Assembly: GCA_028706835.1 (NCBI GenBank)
Contig: JAQTVL010000328.1
Coordinates: forward strand, 1 to 5,493
Source of the DNA: Phycisphaerae bacterium
GTDB taxonomy: Bacteria > Planctomycetota > Phycisphaerae > JAJVII01
Reading direction: 5' to 3'
Length of the DNA stretch: 5,493 nucleotides
Shown here: one piece after another, positions 1 through 5,493 of the stretch
How positions within the stretch are numbered: the stretch's first letter is position 1
Layout of the letters: every line of letters begins with the position of its first letter
The notes under the pieces: generated by a model
Seen by the model: the letters and a program-made list of their open reading frames with translations, nothing else
Told to the model about the DNA's origin: nothing
Databases searched by the model: none
Translations under genes and position numbers: made by a program

Positions 1-114
1 CTGCTCTCTCGCCTCGGGCATCGACCCGCGAAGTGCGGCAGACTCCCCCGCAATCTCTGCAATCCCCTCGTTAGAAAGGTAGCTAGGCTAGCGAAGTGCA
101 AACAGGCCCAAGTA
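1..114. other. Probable 5' flank of the STAND gene
   Basis: Frame 1 is open here but reads as an Arg/Cys-rich peptide with several otherwise uncommon codons (AGA, AGG, CTA, GTA) around 70-90. G/C-ending codons drop to 11 of 20 in 61-120, against 15 of 20 in 121-180. I see no convincing -35/-10 pair, operator or terminator hairpin. A weak AGG at 104-106 is the only ribosome-binding candidate, 8 bases before ATG 115. The simplest reading is an intergenic gap within an operon, with a possible upstream gene end at 82. Confidence 0.4.
2..82 (+). CDS. Possible C-terminal tail of an upstream gene (5' end outside window)
   Basis: Frame 2 is open from the window edge to TAG at 80-82 and reads as 26 residues ending in AISAIPSLER. 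This Ala/Ser/Pro/Ile-containing peptide looks more like a natural protein tail than the Arg/Cys-rich frame 1 translation of the same bases. If real, its stop lies 32 bases before ATG 115, a spacing typical of co-transcribed genes, and the missing partner could be functionally linked to the ATPase. The stretch is too short to identify. Frame 3 is also open from the edge, to TAG 72-74, so chance is a serious alternative. Confidence 0.2.
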   Translation, partial: CSLASGIDPRSAADSPAISAIPSLER

Positions 115-480
115 ATGACGATGCTGCGGAAGGTGCGTCTGGAAGAGAAGCCGCCGAAACTAGACGACATCGATGCCGTCCTGAAGGAGGCGATCAGGAA
201 CGCCTTTCCAGCTCTCCGGGCGAGCCGAACCAGGGACGTTGATAGTTTGGCCAACCAGTTACTGGGGGAATTCCAGCGCGCCTCATCGCTTGCTCCGGAC
301 CGTTCGGTTCACCACTACTGGTGTTTGCAGGAGGATCCCGCCAGAGCGGAAGACAAGGCTATCATTGCGGCCAAGCGATTCACTCGTGCGAGAATTGAGC
401 AAATCGTCTGCGCAGTTCCGGGCGCGTCGCCTGAGGGACCTAGGGCAATCGGGCATGTGTGTTCTCCAGGTCTGGTGAAC
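115..480 (+). other. Unassigned N-terminal domain of the STAND protein (effector or adaptor position)
   Basis: About 122 residues precede the NB-ARC linker. I recognise no TIR, CHAT, trypsin, caspase, SIR2, nuclease or SARP motif. A basic start (MTMLRKVRLEEKPPK) is followed by probable helices around residues 19-35, 40-55 and 78-103, the last ending ARIEQIVCAV. A HHYWC cluster at residues 67-71 lies between them, and a Pro/Gly-rich linker closes the segment. The size and helical character fit a small death-fold-like or effector-associated adaptor domain, which in STAND proteins recruits or carries the output activity. That is inference from position only. If translation started upstream of the window, the domain would be longer. 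Confidence 0.5.
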
Positions 481-3400
481 GTGCCACCACTGCCTATGCA
501 CTACTTTCCTCGCCCTGAGTTCCTGGCATCACTGAACGCTAAGCTGCTTACTTCCCAAGACCTGCGCACAGGAGCCGCCCCAGGCATCGTCGGGGTTTGG
601 GGCATGGGCGGCATCGGCAAGACAGTGCTGGCTAACGCGGTTGCGCGCCATCCTCAGATCCGGCAGGCATTCGGCGACGGCGTCTACTGGCTCACCCTTG
701 GCCAACGACCTCACATCAGGCAGCTTCAGCGAGGGCTGGCCGTGCAATTAGGTGGTGACAACCAGATCACAGATCGGCTCTCCGGCAAGGAGCAACTGCG
801 CTTGCTCCTCGCCGATCGGGCGATACTGATCATTCTCGATGACTGCTGGCAGCGGGACCATGCTGACGCCTTCAACGTCGCCGGCCCCCGCTGCAGGATT
901 TTGCTGACCACACGTGACGTCGGGCTAGTGGCCGCGCTCGCCGGACGCACAAACCATTACCGGGTTGACCTGCCCACCCTCGTCGAAGCTCGAGCTATCC
1001 TGGGCAACGCGGCTGATGTGCCACCGGAAGGACTCCCGCCTGAGACCCGCCCAATCATCAAGGAATGTGGACGGTTGCCGCTAGCCCTGGCCTTGTGCGG
1101 GGGCATGGTTCACGGAGGCAGCTCATGGCAGAGCGTTCTGGCCGCGCTGCGTGAACACGACCTGAAGTTCTTGTCCACCGAACACCCTGGTGAAGCAAAG
1201 CACCGGGACGCCTGGAAAGCGATGGACGTTAGCCTGCGCGCACTGCCGGCCAGCGAACGACAACGGTTCGCCGAACTAGCCGTGTTCGACCGCAACTCTG
1301 GGGTGCCCGCTGGGGCCGTGGCGACGCTTTGGCGCCGCACAGCGAACCTGACCGAGCGCGAAACTGAGGCGCTACTGGCGAAGTTCATCCGCCGGTCGCT
1401 CCTGCAAGGACCGACCGTCGCCGATGGACGTGGCGTTACCCACATAGGCCTGCACGACATTTTGCACCATTTCGCCACTGGCATGGCTATCCAGCAGTTC
1501 GGTTCCTTCATCGCTTTGCACGAGTTACTGCTTGACGCCTACCGATCACAGTGCCCCGACGGCTGGGCCAGTGGGCCCGATGACGGATACTACTTTCAGA
1601 ATTTGTGCAAACACTTGACCCTCGCAGGCTCTTACGACCAATTGCACGCCGTGTTGACTGACGATCGGTTTATAGACGGACAGATTCGGGCATCTGGCGC
1701 CTATCACTTGTCCATAGGTGCTCTATCTGACGCCATAGAGTCCTTTGCGGCGGATGCCAATGATACATATGATCCTTGGCTGTGCGAACTCGTACTTCGC
1801 CGGGCGCAGGTTTGTGGCCGGGGACTGGCAGACCTGGGCGACATTCTGTCGCAGTTCAGGACAGGCACTCTCACCATGGACGACCTCTGGCGATGCTTGG
1901 ACAGACTGGAGGACCAACGGTGCGTCGCGGTATGCCTCCACTTTCTAACGCTTGAGGCACGCAGAACGCCTGCACCAAAACAACCGGTCGCAGGTGCCAT
2001 CATGAGCTACTGTCTTCGTCGCATTGACCGCTCCCAATTGCCGATTGGCCTAGAGCAGCTAACAGGAATCCCATATCTCGCTCGTGCATTCGTCACCACC
2101 ACGAGTGCATTGGCCGATCCCCGACTCCCGCGCCTCTTCGAGCTCATATTTCGCGAGAACTATGAGCCCTGCTTCTCCGCAGTGATCCAGCATCTTCGTG
2201 ACCGCCGCTCCCAAGGGAGAGAGAATCCCGCCCGTGTGCTTGGCTGCCTGAGAGATGCAGTGCAACTTGTCGCCGAACTTCGGGTGCGTCCGGAACAGCA
2301 GGACAAAATGGCGGCGGGCATCCTAGTTGCCGCTGCCCGAGTTGCTGGAGAGGTCGGCCTGAGCGACGTCGCCATTCAATTTGCTGACGACGCAGATCGC
2401 ATGACCATGCTCCAGAGATCGAAAGACGACAACTGGGTGGATCTCCGGTGCAATATTGTCGAATGTCTTGTTCGTCTCGGGATGGCGGAACGTGCGGTGG
2501 ACGTCCTGATGACCGCCATTCCTGCACCGAAGCACGGCGCCCTTACCTATGGGCGTGTCCTGTGCGTACTGAAGACGCTCGCTGAAAATGCTGGCGCTTT
2601 GAGAGGAACGCATGGGTTCGAGCCCTTGCTCTCCCGGCTGATCGCATGCAGCCCGCACGATCCTGTCGGCAGGTGGCCGGAACATGCGTGTGCGGAACTG
2701 GCAGTCACACTTCTGGGCATTGGACAAGAAGAAGCTGGGTTTGCGGTCCTTGGGGAGGTACAAAGTCTCCCTGCTCGCATTGACGCCTGTTGCTCTCTGA
2801 TCACGACGTCCTTGCGCACGACCATGGTGGGGGGGCATAGTCCGGTGGAAACACAGCGTGTCAACCGACTACTTCGCACGATTGGCATTCCGCCCTCAAA
2901 TCCTACTGGCATCATGGAGGACGGGCAATTCGCCTCGGATTCCGACTTGACCCATCTTGTGAACGTATTGGACGGGCTGAGGGATAAGAATACGTGTGCG
3001 GAGGTCGAGTACATCATCGGCGGTATCTTCCGGGTGTCCGCGGTGCTCTTCTCACTGGGAAGGCCAGATGAAGGTCGACAACTCGTTAGACACGCCGACA
3101 CGGCAGCGATGCGGCTCTTGGATGCACGTACGCAAATTACGGTCCGATGTGCTGGGATCACGGCTCTCTCCCAGTCGTCTGCCCCTGCTGAGATGTGGGG
3201 CGCCCTCTCGAAACGCGCCTTAGAGCTTGCCCGTGGTATCAGCAATCCGATCTATCATGCCGGCGCTCTCGGCGAACTGTCGACAGCAAGCGCAACTGCA
3301 GGCATGGCAGACATATGCTGGTGGAGGAGCATAGTCGAGGATGCGGGCACAATCCCCGAACTGCACGCCCAGTACATTTGTCAGATTGGCGAAAGTATGC

Positions 3401-5493
3401 TTAGGGTCAATGTCCTAGACTCCCATCTATGGTCCTGCCTGGCTACCTGTCTCGCAGTAGAAGAGGGGGCATCCAAGAGCCGGTCATGCTACTTCGGTGA
3501 GCTCGTGCGTGCAGTAACGCGATCCTGCCCGACGGCTGCCACCATCTGGCATATCCTCTTTTCGGGTGTCGCCGCATTCCCATCGGGGGACATTGCCGAT
3601 CGCGAGATCGCCTATCAAGACCTTGCAGAAGGGCTTGCCAGAGTCGGACGATGGGAGATGGTGTACGAATGCTTGCGACACCTGAGTGAGCCATTGTCCA
3701 ATGAGGTAATTGATCGGATTGTGCGGCAGGCGTCCAGCTTTGAGCAGTTGCAGGAGCTCCAGTCGTTTGCTGTAGCCGCTGAGAGGCGCGATCGTGCTCT
3801 GCTTGATATTGGCATGGCGATGTCGCGATTGGGAGATTTGAGCGAGAAGGCGGATCTGTCCATCAGCGACCGTGCGATGTCCGTGCGTCTCAACTACGCG
3901 ACTGCTGACACTGCAGTAACTCTGGGTAATGTGATGAGAGCAGACGATCTTGTTGAGGCGACGTTTCGGCACGAGGATCGTGCCCCACCCTGGCCCGACG
4001 CTGACTGTATTGCCTTGGCGATGGGGGCAGCGGGCACCATAGTTATTGGTCGCGGAATTGCGGAATTGACTGACCTGCGAGACCACGCCGCCGAAAAACG
4101 CAGCCGTGTTTCCATTGACGCCGCGTTTGCTCTTGCCCTGGCTCGCCAGGACCGCCAGAAGGACGCCATCACCCTCGCTATCAGGGCCAAGAATGGCATT
4201 GCGGGATTGCCGTGGTATCATCGACGTGATGGCGACATCGAGGCGACAGCATGTGCATTAGCTCTTTCTGGCGATTACGCGGACGCTGCTGCCGTGGTGT
4301 TCTGTCCGCGAGATGGCCAGCCGTGGAACTGGCAGGAGGGGGTGATCCGGGCGACACTGGCGAGCGGTCAGGTTCACGGTGATGACTTGGAGTCACTAAT
4401 GCGGCTAGCATGCAGACTTGTTGCTATGAGGGACCTCCACGGGTGGGGGTACCGCCAATTGCTTCGCAGGACAATGCGCGCCATAGCTCGAACGTCTGCG
4501 ATGGGGATTCTGCTGGCCAACTACGAGTCTGAGGCGAGCGCCGACGACATGCTCGATGCGATTGCCTGGATTGGACTGGGGGACGCGTATCTGGAGGAGC
4601 ATAACCGTGATGGGGCGGAACGTGCGTTTGACAGGGCAGAGGGTATTACGCACCGTGCCAACGAGAGACATGCGCAGTCCTTCGTGAATCGCTGGGGATT
4701 CGGAATCGAGACGGCCCGGCACCTTGCAGGCGGGTCAGCGTTCCGGGAACTCACTGCTCATTTTGCAGAAGTCGGTCAGTGGGCGCGCGCTGCACGAGCG
4801 GCAGAGAGTGTGGTGGGCGCAGTTGAGAAGTGTGGCGCCTACCGTGAGCTGGGGATAGCTTATTGTGCCGCTGGTCGCGTTTCCGAAGGTGTGGATTACC
4901 TGAACAAGGCGTTTGGTATGGCCTTGCATATGAGACCAAACTACAGTTTTCTGGCTGGAGAGATAGTCAGAGCCGCCGCAGAACATGGGCTTATTGCGTT
5001 TGCCCTTCAGCATTGTGATGCACTTGAGAATAGCTATGAGGAAAAATGTGTTATCTGTGCTCTCGCGGAAGGCATTGTGATCCGTCCCCAATCTGCTTCG
5101 TTGAGTCATCTAGTTGCAGTCGTAAGGGCAGCGCGCGAGATTAAGGGCGAGTACCCAGAGGCCCTTTGCGCTGCTGGGCGAATGATGGTGGCGAGGAAAG
5201 AGCGCGCTGCCGGAGTGGAACTGGTGCGAGAGGCCTGGGCTACTGTGGGTGGTCCGTTTGGGTGCCTTGCCAGAGGTGAGGAGAGGCGTGAAGAAGTATG
5301 TCTTGCGATCATTGAGGGATTTGCGGAGGCTGGGGAGGTAGATAGGGCAATATCAGTGTTCACAGATTGCGTTCGGAGAAGCTGGAATGGAGACAAGGCG
5401 TTGCTCGCGATAGCGAGGAACCTAGTCAGGGACCCAGGCGGGCAGGAGCCGAGGGGGGGCCTTGAGATGCTGTGTATGGAGCATCGTGAGACT
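115..5493 (+). CDS. STAND-family NB-ARC ATPase with long TPR-like C-terminal repeats (3' end outside window)
   Basis: Very large cytoplasmic-type signalling ATPase of the APAF-1/NLR class; no signal peptide or membrane segment is evident. Numbering from ATG 115: an unassigned helical N-terminus (1-122), NB-ARC ATPase and winged helix (123-455), an APAF-1-like helical segment (about 473-525), then degenerate TPR-like repeats to residue 1793, where the window ends without a stop. Walker A GMGGIGKT is at 163-170, Walker B ILIILDD ends at 242-243, LLTTRD is at 263-268, GRLPLA at 319-324 and LHD at 446-448, so the switch looks intact. ATG 115 is the first in-frame ATG; ATG 121 is an alternative. 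Only a weak AGG (104-106) precedes it. The frame stays open to base 1, but codons there look poorly coding, so a start outside the window is possible but less likely. Known relatives are bacterial antiphage sensors and AfsR-type regulators; the function here is inferred from architecture only. Confidence 0.87.
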   Translation, partial: MTMLRKVRLEEKPPKLDDIDAVLKEAIRNAFPALRASRTRDVDSLANQLLGEFQRASSLAPDRSVHHYWCLQEDPARAEDKAIIAAKRFTRARIEQIVCAVPGASPEGPRAIGHVCSPGLVNVPPLPMHYFPRPEFLASLNAKLLTSQDLRTGAAPGIVGVWGMGGIGKTVLANAVARHPQIRQAFGDGVYWLTLGQRPHIRQLQRGLAVQLGGDNQITDRLSGKEQLRLLLADRAILIILDDCWQRDHADAFNVAGPRCRILLTTRDVGLVAALAGRTNHYRVDLPTLVEARAILGNAADVPPEGLPPETRPIIKECGRLPLALALCGGMVHGGSSWQSVLAALREHDLKFLSTEHPGEAKHRDAWKAMDVSLRALPASERQRFAELAVFDRNSGVPAGAVATLWRRTANLTERETEALLAKFIRRSLLQGPTVADGRGVTHIGLHDILHHFATGMAIQQFGSFIALHELLLDAYRSQCPDGWASGPDDGYYFQNLCKHLTLAGSYDQLHAVLTDDRFIDGQIRASGAYHLSIGALSDAIESFAADANDTYDPWLCELVLRRAQVCGRGLADLGDILSQFRTGTLTMDDLWRCLDRLEDQRCVAVCLHFLTLEARRTPAPKQPVAGAIMSYCLRRIDRSQLPIGLEQLTGIPYLARAFVTTTSALADPRLPRLFELIFRENYEPCFSAVIQHLRDRRSQGRENPARVLGCLRDAVQLVAELRVRPEQQDKMAAGILVAAARVAGEVGLSDVAIQFADDADRMTMLQRSKDDNWVDLRCNIVECLVRLGMAERAVDVLMTAIPAPKHGALTYGRVLCVLKTLAENAGALRGTHGFEPLLSRLIACSPHDPVGRWPEHACAELAVTLLGIGQEEAGFAVLGEVQSLPARIDACCSLITTSLRTTMVGGHSPVETQRVNRLLRTIGIPPSNPTGIMEDGQFASDSDLTHLVNVLDGLRDKNTCAEVEYIIGGIFRVSAVLFSLGRPDEGRQLVRHADTAAMRLLDARTQITVRCAGITALSQSSAPAEMWGALSKRALELARGISNPIYHAGALGELSTASATAGMADICWWRSIVEDAGTIPELHAQYICQIGESMLRVNVLDSHLWSCLATCLAVEEGASKSRSCYFGELVRAVTRSCPTAATIWHILFSGVAAFPSGDIADREIAYQDLAEGLARVGRWEMVYECLRHLSEPLSNEVIDRIVRQASSFEQLQELQSFAVAAERRDRALLDIGMAMSRLGDLSEKADLSISDRAMSVRLNYATADTAVTLGNVMRADDLVEATFRHEDRAPPWPDADCIALAMGAAGTIVIGRGIAELTDLRDHAAEKRSRVSIDAAFALALARQDRQKDAITLAIRAKNGIAGLPWYHRRDGDIEATACALALSGDYADAAAVVFCPRDGQPWNWQEGVIRATLASGQVHGDDLESLMRLACRLVAMRDLHGWGYRQLLRRTMRAIARTSAMGILLANYESEASADDMLDAIAWIGLGDAYLEEHNRDGAERAFDRAEGITHRANERHAQSFVNRWGFGIETARHLAGGSAFRELTAHFAEVGQWARAARAAESVVGAVEKCGAYRELGIAYCAAGRVSEGVDYLNKAFGMALHMRPNYSFLAGEIVRAAAEHGLIAFALQHCDALENSYEEKCVICALAEGIVIRPQSASLSHLVAVVRAAREIKGEYPEALCAAGRMMVARKERAAGVELVREAWATVGGPFGCLARGEERREEVCLAIIEGFAEAGEVDRAISVFTDCVRRSWNGDKALLAIARNLVRDPGGQEPRGGLEMLCMEHRET
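481..1110 (+). other. NB-ARC nucleotide-binding domain (AP-ATPase type)
   Basis: This domain binds and hydrolyses ATP and is the switch of the protein. The pre-P-loop linker LPMHYFPRPEFLASL (from residue 126) is the usual lead-in. The strand GIVGVW runs into Walker A GMGGIGKT, with K169 and T170 as the phosphate- and Mg-binding residues. The strand VYWLTLGQ (190-197) is RNBS-A-like. Walker B ILIILDDCW ends with D242, D243 and W245. CRILLTTRD (to 268) carries the TTR sensor arginine R267. GRLPLALAL (319-327) is the GxP motif, whose proline contacts the adenine pocket. Motif order and spacing match the APAF-1/R-protein family, and no key residue is missing, so the ATPase is predicted active. 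Confidence 0.93.
1201..1480 (+). other. Winged-helix part of NB-ARC with MHD-type motif
   Basis: FAELAVFDRNSGVPAGAV (from residue 385) leading to TLWRR (405-409), then LTERETEALLAKFIRRSLLQ (412-431), is the standard bacterial NB-ARC winged helix. It closes with IGLHDILHHFA, where L446-H447-D448 occupy the MHD position. In this family the histidine contacts the beta-phosphate of bound ADP and keeps the protein off. Leucine replacing methionine is common in bacterial members; the histidine and aspartate are kept. An autoinhibited, ADP-bound resting state is therefore expected. Confidence 0.85.
1528..1690 (+). other. APAF-1-like helical segment after the winged helix
   Basis: Residues 473-525 read LDAYR, then W484, GPDDGYYFQNLCKHL (487-501), and LHAVLTDDRF (510-519). 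The pattern W, DD, YY, a conserved L..HL and an L..LL.D.[WF] helix resembles the helical domain that follows the winged helix in APAF-1 and many bacterial NB-ARC proteins. There it packs against the ATPase and links it to the sensor repeats. This segment is why I place the protein nearer the APAF-1/bacterial NB-ARC branch than the NACHT branch. The match is by recognition of the pattern, not an alignment. Confidence 0.72.
4558..4659 (+). repeat. Near-canonical TPR unit
   Basis: This is the clearest single repeat in the array and anchors the TPR assignment. Aligned to the 34-residue TPR consensus it has W at position 4, L at 7, G at 8, Y at 11, A at 20, F at 24 and A at 27 (codons at 4567, 4576, 4579, 4588, 4615, 4627 and 4636). 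The core reads WIGLGDAYLEEHNRDGAERA and continues FDRAEGI. All the main signature positions are filled, in contrast to the degenerate units around it. Confidence 0.85.
4831..4932 (+). repeat. TPR unit, partly degenerate
   Basis: Aligned as a 34-residue TPR: Y at position 4, L at 7, G at 8, Y at 11, G at 15, Gly instead of Ala at 20, L at 24 and A at 27 (core YRELGIAYCAAGRVSEGVDY). It follows the helix pair GQWARAARAAESVV and belongs to the same array as the unit at 4558-4659. The spacing between the two leaves room for further helices without a full signature. Confidence 0.65.

Larger units (their letters stand above)
1691..5493 (+). repeat. TPR-like superhelical repeat region, putative sensor (open at window end)
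   Basis: About 1267 residues, almost entirely helix-prone, with the recurring TPR signature of a small residue or Gly in the turn and Ala at the start of helix B. Examples are CLVRLGMAERAVDVL (from 2464), LFSLGRPDEGRQLV (from 3049), LARVGRWEMVYECL (from 3640), MAMSRLGDLSEKADL (from 3820), LALARQDRQKDAITLAI (from 4132), CALALSGDYADAAAVV (from 4254) and FAEAGEVDRAISVF (from 5320). The repeats have diverged, and no long DNA-level repeat is visible, so they are old rather than freshly duplicated. In STAND sensors such arrays bind the trigger, for example phage proteins in Avs, and may also drive oligomer contacts. Their ligand cannot be read from sequence. A further domain after the window cannot be excluded. 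Confidence 0.75.

Noticed and set aside
1..114. In-frame extension of the STAND protein to the window edge
   Set aside because: Not fully excluded, but the peptide is Arg/Cys-rich, wobble G+C dips at 61-120, and there is no in-frame ATG, GTG or TTG before 115.
239..478. Frame 2 open frame of 79 codons over the N-terminal region, as a possible sign of a frameshift
   Set aside because: Frame 1 stays open and helix-like through the same bases and joins the NB-ARC linker without a break, so no frameshift is needed.
1110..1511. Reverse-strand open frame of 133 codons
   Set aside because: It overlaps the winged-helix and LHD region, whose plus-strand translation is clearly conserved; the antisense translation is Ser/Arg-rich and unrecognisable.
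2547..3245. Reverse-strand open frame of 232 codons
   Set aside because: Ser/Arg/Pro-rich translation without motif or family resemblance, wholly opposite the plus-strand gene, where the frame 1 protein is a far better coding candidate.
2641..3540. Cysteine-rich stretch that could bind metal
   Set aside because: About a dozen cysteines occur over 300 residues, but they form no CxxC or His/Cys spacing typical of a zinc site; many sit within predicted helices.
3484..4221. Reverse-strand open frame of 245 codons
   Set aside because: It lies entirely within the TPR-like region of the plus-strand gene. Its translation has no recognisable domain, and long antisense frames are expected opposite a GC-rich coding sequence.
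4558..4932. Tandem DNA repeat
   Set aside because: The repetition is only at the protein-pattern level; I see no matching nucleotide copies.

Overview
The window is one long plus-strand gene. Reading frame 1 has no stop from base 1 to base 5493 (1831 codons), and the 3' end is open. The best start is ATG at 115, which gives at least 1793 residues. The product is a STAND-family signalling ATPase of the APAF-1/NLR type. Its NB-ARC switch module has a complete motif set and is followed by an APAF-1-like helical segment. More than 1200 residues of degenerate TPR-like helical repeats then run off the window. No RNA gene, CRISPR array, insertion sequence or second complete gene is visible on either strand.

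Layout. Bases 1-114 are probably the 5' flank; they may hold the last codons of an upstream gene in frame 2, ending at TAG 80-82. Bases 115-480 encode an N-terminal segment of about 120 residues that I do not recognise. Bases 481-1480 encode the NB-ARC ATPase and winged helix: pre-P-loop linker, Walker A, Walker B, TTR sensor motif, GxPLA motif and an LHD version of the MHD motif. Bases about 1528-1690 encode the APAF-1-like helical segment. Bases about 1690-5493 encode the repeat superhelix, with a near-perfect TPR unit at 4558-4659.

How it would work. In this family the C-terminal repeats sense a ligand, the NB-ARC module holds ADP at rest and exchanges it for ATP on activation, and the N-terminal domain (or a partner it recruits) delivers the output. 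Bacterial relatives include antiphage sensors (Avs and other NLR-like proteins) and regulators such as AfsR. Which of these applies here cannot be decided, because the N-terminal domain is unassigned and the flanking genes are outside the window.

Organism. A very long intron-free frame at moderately high G+C, with mixed wobble positions, indicates a bacterium with a moderately high-GC genome. It lacks the extreme third-position GC of Streptomyces. I cannot name a lineage. Wobble G+C falls from about 74% in the ATPase to about 44% near the end of the window, so the gene is compositionally uneven.
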